DNA of 64,000 nt from Brachypodium distachyon (Eukaryota; Streptophyta; Magnoliopsida; Poales; Poaceae): NCBI RefSeq assembly GCF_000005505.3, contig NC_016132.3, positions 13,320,501-13,384,500 on the forward strand, written 5' to 3'. The first letter of the stretch is position 1. Each line of letters begins with the position of its first letter. This document shows positions 21,227 to 32,110 of this stretch, piece after piece. Made by a program: the position numbers and the translations under genes. A model generated the notes under the pieces. That model was not told where the DNA came from. It saw only the letters and a list, made by a program, of their open reading frames with translations, and searched no databases.

Positions 21227-22028
21227 ATGACTACGGCGGTGGTGTCACGGCAGATGCCATATGATGGCTTAATTTGGGCCGATGGACGAAGGAGAAACCG
21301 AAGGAGTGAGGACGTGAAGAAAAACATGCACAAATCACACAAGCACACACAGATCTACTCAGCTTCGGAGCTCTCTTGCTGAGGTAAAACTTTTACTCCT
21401 GCTTTGTTGTATTAGCCAAGATAGGCAAGCTCAACAATGGTGCTCCTTGAACTGTATTCTTGAGGAATAAGAAGAAGAAGGGAAAACTCTAATTGTCTAA
21501 GTGCACTGTCCTCCCTTCTTACAGAGGGGTAAGGTTTTATTTATAAGCCGCACATGTGGGTCAAGTCTAACGCCATCTTTGTTGGACCCCGCCGGGCACA
21601 CGGCTTGGTTCCCTCCCGATAGCACCGTAGGGGACAAGACAACTTTACTTTTCCCTGTTACCTTTCAAAAAGTACCGCTATCATCTGCCGGTTTCCGTCA
21701 GATATTCTCTTTCGGTGCTTCCTCTCTGCAATCGCCTGACACCGGTACGCATGCGCAGGCTACTTTTCTGAGATAATGATGACTCTGCTTTACTTTGCAC
21801 CGCGTGGTTAGGATGAGACCGTTGAGAGATTTCGACGAGCCGAGATCAAGGTACTCGTCCTTATCTTGCAAACTCATAAAACAAAATATTCATGCCGGCA
21901 TACGTCCAGTATGCCGGAGTGTTAGTTTGACTTTACGATGCCGGCATACATAACTATGCCGGCTTTGTTTTCGTCGTCTCGGTTAGAGTTGTGTCGCCAT
22001 GACCCATGGTCATCCCCCTGACAATGAC
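21227..22028 (-). mobile_element. Solo LTR with 5-bp target duplication (Tat-type Gypsy family)
   Basis: The LTR (21232-22023) aligns along its length with the two LTRs of the complete element at 33490-47075: GGTGGTGTCACGGCAGATGC near the start, TATTTATAAGCC in the middle and a terminus ending TGACA. It is flanked by ATGAC at 21227-21231 and 22024-22028, a perfect 5-bp duplication. The first two bases are TA instead of TG. Internal sequence is absent, so the element was reduced by LTR-LTR recombination. Same orientation as the full copy; its TATA box (TATAAATA, minus strand) shows transcription direction. Confidence 0.9.
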
Positions 22029-22287
22029 AGAAACAGAGAGAGCACACACGTGGCGTAACGTACGAGCTGAGTCGTCCCCGTCGCCGGTTAACTCCGTTCA
22101 TACGAGAAAAAAAAACGGTACCTAACCCCGAGTCTGAAGAGTGAGCGCCGCTCGACTCGACTCGATGGGGCAAATGCAGCCGTGCAAATGCAGCCGTCCA
22201 AATGTCCGATGCACGTCCGATGCCAAGCATTCAATTACCGAAGCAAGAAACTAGTACTGTATTACTGTCAACTTTTGTCGATTGCAT

Positions 22288-22339
22288 CATTACACGTTTG
22301 CTTCTTTCTTTTTTTTTGAGCACCATTACACGTTTGCTT
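22288..22339 (-). repeat. Poly(A) micro-insertion with perfect 16-bp direct repeats
   Basis: CATTACACGTTTGCTT occurs at 22288-22303 and 22324-22339. The 20 bp between read on the minus strand GTGCTC plus nine A plus GAAAG. Same architecture as at 6187. Confidence 0.65.
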
Positions 22340-22540
22340 GTGCGTTTGTTCTGAATCTATTTATTGTTCAGGTTATCGGTCCTTCAGGGTTTGACACAGG
22401 AACGTACGGGCGAACGTACGTGGGTTTCTCGTTTTCCTGGCACGTTTGGAGGTGGGCCGTGATGGGCTGGGGAATATGGTGCACGGCCTTCCGTGGAATG
22501 GATGGGCCTGGGATCGCCGGGTCTGGGCTGGCCGTATCAG

Positions 22541-22668
22541 ATGTAACACTGGGCTCCTCTAAAAAAAATGTAACACTGGGCTCCTCTAAAAAAACAAATG
22601 TAACACTGGGCTCTAAAAAAAACAAATGTAACACTGGGCTCCTCTAAAAAAAACAAATGTAACACTGG
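22541..22668 (+). repeat. Five-unit ladder of a 20-bp block separated by A-runs
   Basis: ATGTAACACTGGG followed by CTCCTCT recurs five times, each unit separated by seven or eight A and sometimes CA. One unit lacks CTC, and the last lacks the tail. The pattern is that of repeated micro-duplication across an A-run. Confidence 0.85.
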
Positions 22669-22794
22669 GGCTGGCTAGCTAGCCAGTACTAGTACGTAGT
22701 TGGCCGGAAGTTGCTGGCCCGTAAAAGCGTAGACTTTGCAAAAGCCTCGAGAATTCCAGTTTCAAGATCACACCTACACTGCTACACAACACAC

Positions 22795-22959
22795 ACAGGT
22801 CTATGCAAAACCTCTCTATCACAAAAAAAAAAAACAGGTCTTTGCAAAACACGCACTAACACACTTGGACTTAATTTTGCCATATGGCCAAGCCCGTCAG
22901 TGCAGTTTTTAGTAAGTTAAATACGTGTCCCTTAAAAAAAAACGTTAAATACGTGTCCC
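22795..22959 (+). repeat. Two A-tailed micro-insertions side by side
   Basis: ACAGGTCTATGCAAAAC (22795-22811) is repeated with one mismatch at 22834-22850 around CTCTCTATCAC plus A-run. GTTAAATACGTGTCCC (22916-22931) is repeated exactly at 22944-22959 around TTAAAAAAAAAC. Both are direct repeats of 16-17 bp around an A-run. Confidence 0.6.
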
Positions 22960-24300
22960 CTATATTTTATAAAAAAAAAGACATGCACGTGTAGTAAAAA
23001 CTTGGAGATGTGAATGGCTGGGATACCCTGATCCAAGAGATTCAGACGCGACCGATGTTTACCGTACCACCAAATCTTCAGCGTCACCTAATTAAGCAGA
23101 CACGCGCCGGTCGGTCGATTTCACGTTTCAACGGAGGCCAGCGACGAGCACCGCGACCGGCAGAAAGTCGACGAGTCAATAGCGCAAGTAAGCATAGCAC
23201 CGAAAATTTTCAGCTAAGAGAATGGGTATTTAGCTGTGTACTTTGACGTGTCGCCTTCACGTGTGTCATTTTCGCGCCTTTCCCTCCTCCAGGAGTAAAA
23301 AGGGGAAAAAAAAAAGAGGGCAGCTATAGCTAGGTGGCAACCAAGTGTAGTTTAATATACAAGGATAAACCAGACAGCCAGCCCCAGGATTGCTTGGTCT
23401 GCGGATTTGGATGATATTGATTAGGTCAGCAAAGCCTAATCCGAATCTTTCGTAGTGCAACAGAAAAAAATAATCCAAATCTATCTCAGAAGAGAAGTCG
23501 AATAATCCTAGCTAGTCCAAATCTTTGCAACCAAGTGTAATATAATACTAATATAAGATTGCGGTAGGATGTCAGTTGTTAGTCTAAAGAATCATCTCGT
23601 CTAGTTTCTCTAAAATTAAACATGCTAGGAAATTAACGGTGTTACTAAAAAAATCACTTTTACTTGTTTCCTAATTAACGGTGAACTCCTTCTACTTCGT
23701 ATATAACTTTCGGTGATTTTCCTGCGAAAAAAACTCTAAACAGAATTAAAGCCGATCGAGCCGGTGAGGCGGAGAATGCATGCATACGTATGTGTACGTA
23801 CGTATACATGACCCGGCCGGTGACGCATCATAATTAAGATTGTATACTGAAACAAACAAGCGACGTTTAGTGTAGTTTCTCGGGCACGTTTATTTAGTGT
23901 GGCCGTGTGGGAGCTGCCAGGCGGCCGGCTGGTGTCATGCATGTACGTCTTCGTCGTCTTGTACGTACTTGCTAGCATAGGAGTCAAAACTATACGTTTA
24001 GCATTGTCAAAACTAAATTAACAATTGCTGCGAGCTGTTTATGTATGCACAAGGCTAATTAACTTAAAGCCTATTAGCTTGGATGTGTGCACCTAATTCG
24101 TTTGACGTGCGGTCTTGGCCGGTACGTATCTGGCGAGGTCATCACGAGGTTTCGACCAAACACCAAGCGCTAAATTTAATTAAAGCATAAGGTTTCAACC
24201 AAGCAACACCCTTAAAGTAAAAAAAAACCAAGCACCCCAAAGAAGCACGTGCGTCTTATATACGAGTACGGAGTATTAGCAACGCCTGCCTCTTTATTAA
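22960..24300. other. Intergenic, no gene recognised
   Basis: AT-rich DNA with short frames that lack protein character. GTACGTAC-type palindromes occur near 23796-23810. An A-tailed duplication (AACCAAGCA at 24197 and 24226) is near the right end. No transposon termini were seen. Confidence 0.45.
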
Positions 24301-24414
24301 CCCCTCCGTTCCACAATTTTTTAATCAAATTTACCGAAAAATGGATTTATTTATTCCTAAAAAACATCTAAATACATGTAATATTTTGACAAGAATTATG
24401 AAACGGAGAGAGTA
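24301..24414. mobile_element. Stowaway MITE
   Basis: Left CCCCTCCGTTCCACAATTTT and right (reverse) ACTCTCTCCGTTTCATAATT form inverted ends; the inner AATACATGTAATATTTTGAC is typical. About 114 bp. Confidence 0.75.
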
Positions 24415-24421
24415 ACATCTA

Positions 24422-24522
24422 CTCGTCCCGTCTCATATTAAATGACTTTCTATTACATGTATCTAGACGTTTTTAGACATAAATACATTCATATTTGACA
24501 AATTTGAGCCTTAATTTAGGAC
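24422..24522. mobile_element. Stowaway MITE, adjacent copy
   Basis: Starts CTCGTCCCGTCTCATATTAA only 8 bp after the preceding MITE, and includes TTACATGTATCTAGACG and ATTCATATTTGACAAATTTG. The right end is decayed. Two Stowaways thus sit head to tail upstream of the reductase-like gene. Confidence 0.65.
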
Positions 24523-24959
24523 ATTGATTAATGACGAGAGGCTGCAATTGGGACTGGGTCAACAACAAAAGTCGCATCTGCGCGCGAGTCGTTTCGTCCC
24601 TTCCCTGGATATATTCCGATGCTCTCAATCCATCACACGCGACGCACGTAGATGCATTATTTTTGCACGTGCGTAGGTCGTCTTTATACAATTTCTCTGG
24701 TCTGTATAACGGACGTACATACAAGGTGCGACTCGGTGCGAAATAAACAAAAACCAAACAAATCCGTTTTTGGCAGTTGGGATGAACGTGAGAAACCAAA
24801 CACGTCCTAAAAAAATTGACAGAATTCGAACCGAGGCCAACCCCGGTAAGAAAGAAACACGGTTGGAAGCCCACGGCTTAATTATGCGGGCCGGCCCGAG
24901 AAGCCCACGGTTGAGTTGAGTTGAGTTGCAGCCAGAGAGCTGCTGACATGGCGTGGCTT

Positions 24960-24966
24960 TATATAT
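24960..24966 (+). promoter_or_regulatory. TATA box of the CCR-like gene
   Basis: GGCTTTATATATCC lies 150 bp upstream of the ATG at 25116. It would give a leader of about 120-125 nt. Confidence 0.6.
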
Positions 24967-25115
24967 CCACGCGACCCCCGCAGCCCACCCACCATTCCAT
25001 CCACGGCGAGCAGAGCACGGGCGCCACGCCAAGCGGCAAAATCCCGGAGGCAATCGATTGACTGACCAATCGATTGACTGACTGATTACGCTCGCGGCGA
25101 AGGCGGCGGACAGGC

Positions 25116-28100
25116 ATGGGGGTGCTGCGGAGCACGCAGAGCATGGAGGCGGAGGTGGAGGAGATGCGGGCGTCCCTCCTGCTGCCGCCGCTCCGCCGCC
25201 CCGGGGCCGGGCCGCCGGCGTGGGGTAGGTCGGGCGCGGGCTCGGGCGGCGCGGCGGCGAAGAGGGCCCAGGGCGCGGAGGAGGGCGCCGCGGAGGCGCG
25301 GGACGTGTGCGTCACGGGGGGGATTTCCTTCGTGGGGCTCGCCGTCGTCGACCGCCTCCTCCGCCACGGGTACACCGTCCGCCTCGCCCTCGAGACCCAA
25401 GGTAAATTCCTTTCTTCTTTCTTTCTCTTGCTTTTTTTTTTGCCTCTGCCGCTCCGACAGCTTAATTGGGTATTCTTCTCTTTTTTTTAATCACATTTCT
25501 CTTTCACTGGATGGATTTGCCTGCCTACCCACCCCGAGTTGGCTACCTTCCCCGCGGTTTCAGAACGCTCCGTCTGTCTCTCTCTCCCTCTTTCTCTCCC
25601 GTTCGCGTAATTTTGCAATGCGGTCTGCACTAATGTAGACGGTTTATGTATCTTTGCCTGGAAAGCGCAAAACTGCGGTTAAGAATTTGGGTGGTTCAGG
25701 CACATGGTAATTTTGTTCTTTGGAGTCATTCTGATAACTTACATAGTCTCTGCTCAATTTTGCTGTAAAACAAGCCAAACTCGGTTTATTTCTCCTCCTG
25801 TAATGGAATGTAAGGAGCGCAGGCATCACCTTTCGGGTAAAATCCACTAGAAACCATACCATCGATGGTGATCGGTGCCCATTTTCTTTTCAATTATGTC
25901 ACCAGTAGTGATGTGTCCAAAATATTGGTGCATACTTACGTGTTTTTCCTACTAGACAGATGGACCGTTGCATCACAAATTTTGTCCACAACGTATGGCC
26001 TTGTTACCTTCAGTAGCTGACATTTTACCAATGAAGTCTTCTTTTGGACCACTGCAAAGGTTGCCTTGCCCCTCACGGTCAAATCGGACACTACACTCTC
26101 ATTTGAAAGGCAAGCAAGAACCTACCGAGTCATGCGTAAGAGATGCTCTGTTTTTCCTCTCCTGCCGTTTCATACCTTTTTCCTGACCAGCTCCCGGAAA
26201 ACCGCTCATTCCGTTTGTGTGGGGCCTGTAGGGTAATTAGTTTGGTCATCAAACGGAGCACAAAAAAAACTACAATATCTGCACAGTAGCATGATGAATT
26301 TGATGTTACCGAGGAAGAAATTTGACTTCTTTGTTCCCACTGGTGTGTAGAACAGCCAACTTTACCAACAAAGACTGTTTCATGCACATCAGTCAACAAA
26401 CTTTTGGTCAACTATGGACCTATGGTAAACTCCTCTGGACTAAAATCCGCTCCTAAATTTTTTCTTCCTATTCAAGTTACAAGAAATTAAGTTAACTATA
26501 GTCACTGTTCGATGACTATGAACTTATATTCTGGGCCAAACATACCAATCGCATTACTGATAAGGTTGTCTTTTTGTTTAGTAGTCACTGATAGGATCAC
26601 CTCATCTTACCACCTCCTTGAATGGACTATTTGGAAAACTAATTTGATACCTTAAGATAACTGGGCATACATCATTCATTGTCTGTTAGCAGCTTGTCAG
26701 TTCTAAAGTGCGTAGTTTCCTAATCTGGGAGGATGAGAAACTGTGGGTACATGTTTCTGGAACCGTGCGTAGTTTCCTAAACTGTGGGTACACGCATCCA
26801 ACACCGTGTAACTATGAGCGTACCTTTCTGGAACCGAAGGTGGACAGTTGTGAAAGTAACCTCTGTGTGTTCTTATCCTTATTCTGTGATAGCAGCCCTG
26901 TGACAAATAATAGTACCGTATATTTATCTCTCATAATCCAATGCTCAATATGACATTGTTTTCGAGGCCTCTTTACAATTACCGGCAAAAGCTTCTTTCT
27001 GAAGCTCGATATGTGTTACTCACCATTCATGGTCCAAAATGAGTTCGCCGAACTTGAAGTAGGAATAGAAATATTAAAGGCCACATACACGCTTGCTGCC
27101 TAATTGAATTCCGAAACTCAGCTGTGCCTTCTTTTTCTGTGGCAGAGGATCTGGACAAGCTGCGGGAGATGGAAATGTTCCGTGAGAATGGCAGGGATGG
27201 GGTTTGGACTGTGATGGCGAATGTGATGGACCCAGAGAGTTTGCACCGAGCTTTCAACGGCTGTGTTGGTGTCTTCCATACCTCATCACTCGTGGATCCA
27301 GGGGGCATATCTGGCTACACGGTGAGCTACTCAACCTATATCAATCTTCTACATATATGTCCTTGAACAGAAAGTCCATCATGAAAGAATCATCCATGCA
27401 AAGGTAAGCCAGATAAGTTTGTCTGCTTATTTTGTTTGTCTGCAGAAGAAAGATGCTGTTTTGACAGTGTCATTTCTCCTACATCCCGACTTATGACGCA
27501 AAAACATTTGTATTGGCCTTTCAAGGAAGACAAGGTGTACATTATGGCACATGCTGATGTCATCTTGATAAGGACTAATTAATTGATTAGGTGCAATAGA
27601 AGGTACTAGTGTTCTAAAAGTATAAATTTACCTAGTGATAATGACAAAGGTTCAGCACATCTAACAGATAACACCACAATCATATTAAATCAGTCAGTTG
27701 GTTGTCACTGCAGATCACTGCAGAGAGATGAAATTTCATAGCTAATAGACTAATACATGTACGCCATGCGCTCAGTAACTATGCAAGTTGACAACGCCTA
27801 TCTTGGTTGGCAGGGTGTTCACCTCTGATGTGAGTCCTTCTACCAACCATTGATTTATGAACTCCATGAGGCTACCACAAAATTGATATTATAGTAGGCT
27901 TTTGTGTAGTACTCAACCTCATTTCACTGCTGGAGCTTGTCTTGTTCAGTTTCTTTCGCATTTTCCTGTAGCCATATATGATATACGTGACCAAAGCATC
28001 AAAGAATGTTCTGAATTAACCATTGCAATAAGAAGTAAAAAAAAATAGTGAATCAGCGGGCTGGATATTCTCATCTGAATATATATTACTGAAAAGGATA

Positions 28101-30567
28101 AAGCAATAAGAAATAACCATCCATCTATTTGCTAAAGATACCTAGTTCAAAAACAGTGGTTGTATAGGTGCCTGGTGAGTAGTGAGACTCCAAATGTACA
28201 TGTTCATGATGGGAAATGGGTTGAATGTAGTAGTCCAAATCAAGTCCCGAAATGATTGCAAATATAAGTTATATTCTTGTAAGTGTTCGAAAGTGGAACT
28301 ACCAAATCCACTCAGATTAGTGTTGTGGGCCTCCGTTAGATCAGATGTTGCCACCACATCCTTTATTAGACTCATCATAGATATGGATTTAGCTCTTGCT
28401 GCTCTGGCTTTTTTTATACCACTCTTTGTCTTGTTCGTCTTATTATCTTGGTTTTACTTACACTTAAGAAAGAACGTCTGATGAAACATGTTTTAGGTTC
28501 ATCATACCATAAAATGTGATTCCCAACTGCAGCTTACATTTCTCACCATGCAAAGCATCTAGCCTGAATATGAAGTCCACATGCCCTTTACTTGGATCTA
28601 TATGTATAACAACCTATGCTTGAGATGCAGCTAATTTGAATGTACATATGAAAGGGATCATAGGGTTCTTTCGGTTTTAATTTAAAGCTCATCCAGTTGA
28701 CTTAACAGTATGAACATTTGAGCACTGTCTCTGCTTTTCAAACGCAATAGCTCACAGTGCTTTAAGGTAGCAGCTTTGGGATTAATAACAAGTTGATCTG
28801 ATAAATTTATTGGTACTGTCATGTCCTCTCTTTTTTGACATTCTCTGCCAAATCCATGTTAGTTTCGCATCTGAAAGTTTCGGATAGCTCTTCCACTCGT
28901 ACTGGATTGCAGCATGCCCCCAAAAATTACTTTGTATAAAATATCAGATAAAAGTTAACTTTACTTTGCAGTAGGCCCCGGGGGTCTCCCCTTTTCGGAA
29001 AACCAAAAACTTTGCAGTAGGCCACTGGCCATCAGTGTTGATCCGGTGTTCTGCCCTTCAGTTTTTCTCTGTCAAAAGCCAGCAGTTCTAGTCTTCTAAA
29101 GCAATTTTCTTTGTGTTCTTGTCTACAAATTATGCTGAATTCTCAGTTTTATGATTCCTTTTGAAGAACTAATGATGGAACATAGTATGTTCCGTGCAAG
29201 ATTGCTAGTTGGGCACTCACAATCGCACTTTTGTGAGCATGGACCATGCCAAACCACTGAATTGAGAAAACCAAAGGCATCATTGTTTGCAACTGGTTGA
29301 TTAGATGTCCTGCTGTAAATGGCACGGGGCAATATCTGGTAGCTGAAGTGCACTTGCAAGAGATAGTAGTTGGCATGATTACTCTGTATATAATCCGCTA
29401 AGTCAAGTCATGTATTGAAATTCTATTCCTGAAAAGGCACTGTAATGATTACTTCTGCGACCTTGAAAGTAAAGTACACCATCTGGGCTTTACAAACAGC
29501 CTCTCGGAATGTTAATCTGGGCTTTTACAAACAGCCTCTCGGAATGTTAATCTGGGCTTTACAAACAGCCTCTCGGAATGTTAACTGGGCTTTACAAACA
29601 GCCTTTCAGAATGTTAATCTGGGCTTTACAAACAGCCTCTCAGAATGTTAATCTGGGCTTTACAAACAGGCTCTTGGAATATTAATCTGGGCTTAATTCA
29701 AAATTGCCTCTGCGTTGCTTAACTTGTCCAATGTTAATCTGAACAGAAACACATGGCGAGTCTGGAAACCAAAGCGGCAGAACGAGTGGTTGAAGCGTGC
29801 GTGAGGACGGAGTCCGTGAGGAAGTGCGTCTTCACCTCGTCATTGTTGGCCTGCGTGTGGAGGCAGAGCTACCCTCAGCACCGTCGGTTTCCCACCACTG
29901 TTGACGAGAACTGCTGGAGCGACGAGACCTTCTGCCGTGACAACAAGGTGAGTTGCATAGAGTAGAAAACAATGGCGCACTAAGCCATTCCGTCCTGTTG
30001 CACTAAATTGCAACATGATCTTTTTTGCAAACAAAATCAATAGGCAATGTAAGGATGTGATCTGGATCTCCTTTTGTTTTCCAGCTGTGGTTTGCGCTTG
30101 GCAAGACAATGGCAGAGAAAGCGGCGTGGAGGGCGGCACGGGGCAGAGACCTGAAGCTGGTGACGATCTGCCCTGCACTGGTGACCGGGCCGGGGTTCCG
30201 GAGAAGGAACTCCACCCCCTCCATCGCTTACCTCAAAGGAGCGCACGCCATGGTGGCGGAGGGCCTGCTGGCGACAACGGATGTGGAGCAGGTGGCGGAG
30301 GCACATGTCCGTGTGTACGAGGCGATGAACGGTACTGCTGGTGGGAGGTACATCTGCTACGACCACATTGTGCGGCGTGCTGAGGAGTTCGTCGAGCTGG
30401 AGCTCCAGCTGGGGCTCCAGGCCAGGGCACCACCCCCGCACGATGAGCAAGCGGCCACGGCCATAGCCACGCCGTCGTTTGAGCTCTGCAACAGGAAGCT
30501 GACGAGGCTGGTGTCCTCACGGCGACGGTGCACCCACGATGCCTACCTCTCGGTGTCATATGACTAA
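25116..30567 (+). CDS. Cinnamoyl-CoA reductase-like NAD(P)-binding protein (SNL6 type)
   Basis: Four exons: 25116-25401, 27146-27321, 29747-29947 and 30085-30567, all GT-AG with frame kept, giving 381 aa. After a variable N-terminal extension the Rossmann motif [16 protein letters not shown] begins near residue 67; [11 protein letters not shown] follows at about 137, FTSS with the active-site Ser at 183-186, and CPALVTGP in the last exon. The family is the extended short-chain dehydrogenase group that includes cinnamoyl-CoA and dihydroflavonol reductases; the overall layout resembles the CCR-like protein SNL6 of rice, linked to defence and lignin. At the catalytic YxxxK site this protein reads LWFALGK, Phe224 instead of Tyr, so reductase activity is uncertain. 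It ends about 370 bp before an inverted polygalacturonase relic. Confidence 0.88.
28963..29023 (+). mobile_element. Tiny SINE-like insertion with 15-bp target duplication
   Basis: ACTTTGCAGTAGGCC at 28963-28977 is repeated exactly at 29009-29023. The 31 bp between begin CCGGGGGTCTCCCCTTTTCG and end in an A-rich tail. It resembles the 3' end of a retroposon. It lies in intron 2 of the reductase-like gene. Confidence 0.6.
29482..29695 (+). repeat. 34-bp tandem repeat in intron 2
   Basis: CTGGGCTTTACAAACAGCCT followed by CTCGGAATGTTAAT is repeated about six times with small changes and then a partial unit. It ends about 50 bp before the exon 3 acceptor. The phrase TGTTAATCTG preceding the real acceptor (GAACAG) is itself the repeat's junction. 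Each unit carries TTACAAACAG, which looks like an acceptor. Confidence 0.9.
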
Positions 30568-30651
30568 GCTGACCGGAGGAAGAGAAGACGATGTGGAATG
30601 GCGGGCGTGCGTGGTGTTTGTACAGAGTTCTGCCACCGCGTTCCCTTCAGT

Positions 30652-30657
30652 AATAAA
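30652..30657 (+). terminator. Polyadenylation signal of the CCR-like gene
   Basis: AATAAA 85 bp after the TAA stop codon. Consistent with a short 3' UTR ending near 30680. Confidence 0.55.
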
Positions 30658-30940
30658 GCTGAGCCAGCCAGATATAGATAGATCATATAGATGTACAGAG
30701 AAAAAAAAATCGTTGACCTACAGAGGTTTGGCTTTCAATGGGATCCAATGAGATCGATCTAGGCATGTGGTGATGACCACGAGCTGAAACACTTGCACCT
30801 GCACTGAATCCAATGAAATCTAGGCATGAGGATTTCTGCTTGTGCTAAGATGTGATCGTTCTGAACCTCTGTCCAATGGAAACCAATATACAATCCTCCA
30901 TGTTTCTGCCAATTTACCAGGATCCTTCTTGGAAAGACTA

Positions 30941-32110
30941 TCAATATTGTTCATGGTCCGACAGCACCCGGTTCCCGGCTGACTTGCCAGTCTGCAAGCA
31001 AGGCATGGGAGGCACGGTGGGCGTATACAGCTCCCCAAAGGCCTGCCAGCAGAAGGGGCTGCTGCTGCTGCTGCTGCTGCTGCACGGGTGGTGCCCTGGC
31101 AGCACCATTAGGGGCTGGAGCTGTATCCCGGCCATGGTAATCTCTGAGCACGGGGCGCTGTCACTGCACGCGAAATGGGTGGCCTTCGTCGTGTAGGTGC
31201 CCCTGATGTTCTCGTACTGGACGCCTGAAACCACCACCGCCGAGGACTGGTTCGTGCATGCCCCTGCCGCAGCCCTTTTATCACAGTAGAACTGGTCGAT
31301 CATGATCGGTGTCTGGACCTCCGACACCTGTATGTTTGCAAATCTTATGCCTTGCACCAACCCTGATCCACCCTGTATTTTACAAGACATTTTGTTTAGA
31401 TAGATGTATGTGTGCATAGCATAGTGGTCCTTGCTGGATGGAATTTTGTTTGTGTAGTCGTATTGTGAATTGTGATTACCTGCCAGGTCTTGATTCTGAC
31501 ACCGGTCATTGTTTTGAACATGCTGACGTCTCTTACAGTGATGTTGGAGACACATGCTTTGGTATTGTACCTTCCTAGTCCTCCAATGCTGATCCCATGG
31601 CCTGGTCCACAGTTCGCATTATGTATGCTTATGTCGCTGCAGCCTGTCTGGATGGAAACACAATCATCACCTGCATTGCACAAGGTGTGATGTTTCTCTT
31701 TCTTTCCACGTAAAGATTTGATCTACAGATTCTTATATACATGGTAGGACATTATGTGATGGCTTCTGGATTAAAATTCTTGTTACTCCATCCGTCCAAC
31801 AAACGATGTGTCAACTTTGATTAAATTTGAATGCGTATATAAACTAATTCATGTCTAGATATGTCCAACTTTTGACAAACTTGAGACATCTTTTATTGGA
31901 CGGAAGGAGTACTATGTTCCACAAGGGTAAGGGTTGGATGCATTAAAATTCCTGAACCAAGTTTTGTGAGGAGCATTACCGCAAGCCAGGTCGGTGTGGT
32001 GGATGTTGACGTCTTTGTAGTTCTGCAGGTGTATTCCATCAGTGTTGGGGCTGTTCTCAGGGGAAGAGATGGTGAAGTTGTGAACCATAACTCCTTGGCA
32101 GGGGCTAATG
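30941..32110 (-). pseudogene. 5'-truncated polygalacturonase (GH28) gene
   Basis: Three exons remain: about 32108-31980, 31670-31480 and 31372-30941, with proper GT-AG borders and preserved frame. They carry all four GH28 signatures: NTDGIHLQN, GDDCVSIQTG (split by an intron), GPGHGISIGGLGRYN and GVRIKTWQ. The last exon has PFCWQAFGELYTPTVPP near the C-terminus, a Ser run from a (GCT)n microsatellite, and stops at 30941. The first half of the protein, with signal peptide and early beta-helix turns, is missing: upstream of about 32108 the sequence is unrelated and carries a stop in frame. A Stowaway sits in the first surviving intron. GH28 enzymes hydrolyse cell-wall pectin; this copy is probably inactive. 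Confidence 0.85.
31784..31912. mobile_element. Stowaway MITE in polygalacturonase intron
   Basis: TACTCCATCCGTCCAACAAA at the left and TTGGACGGAAGGAGTA at the right form a nearly perfect inverted pair. The element begins and ends with TA, fitting the TA target. About 129 bp, within the intron between 31980 and 31670. Confidence 0.85.

Noticed and set aside
22541..22668. Coding repeat protein (VTLGSSKK repeats)
   Set aside because: The open frame follows only from the repeat sequence; the A-run lengths vary and shift frame.
30015..30383. Plus frame overlapping exon 4 of the reductase-like gene
   Set aside because: It runs across the intron/exon border in a different frame; the spliced reading has clear family motifs.
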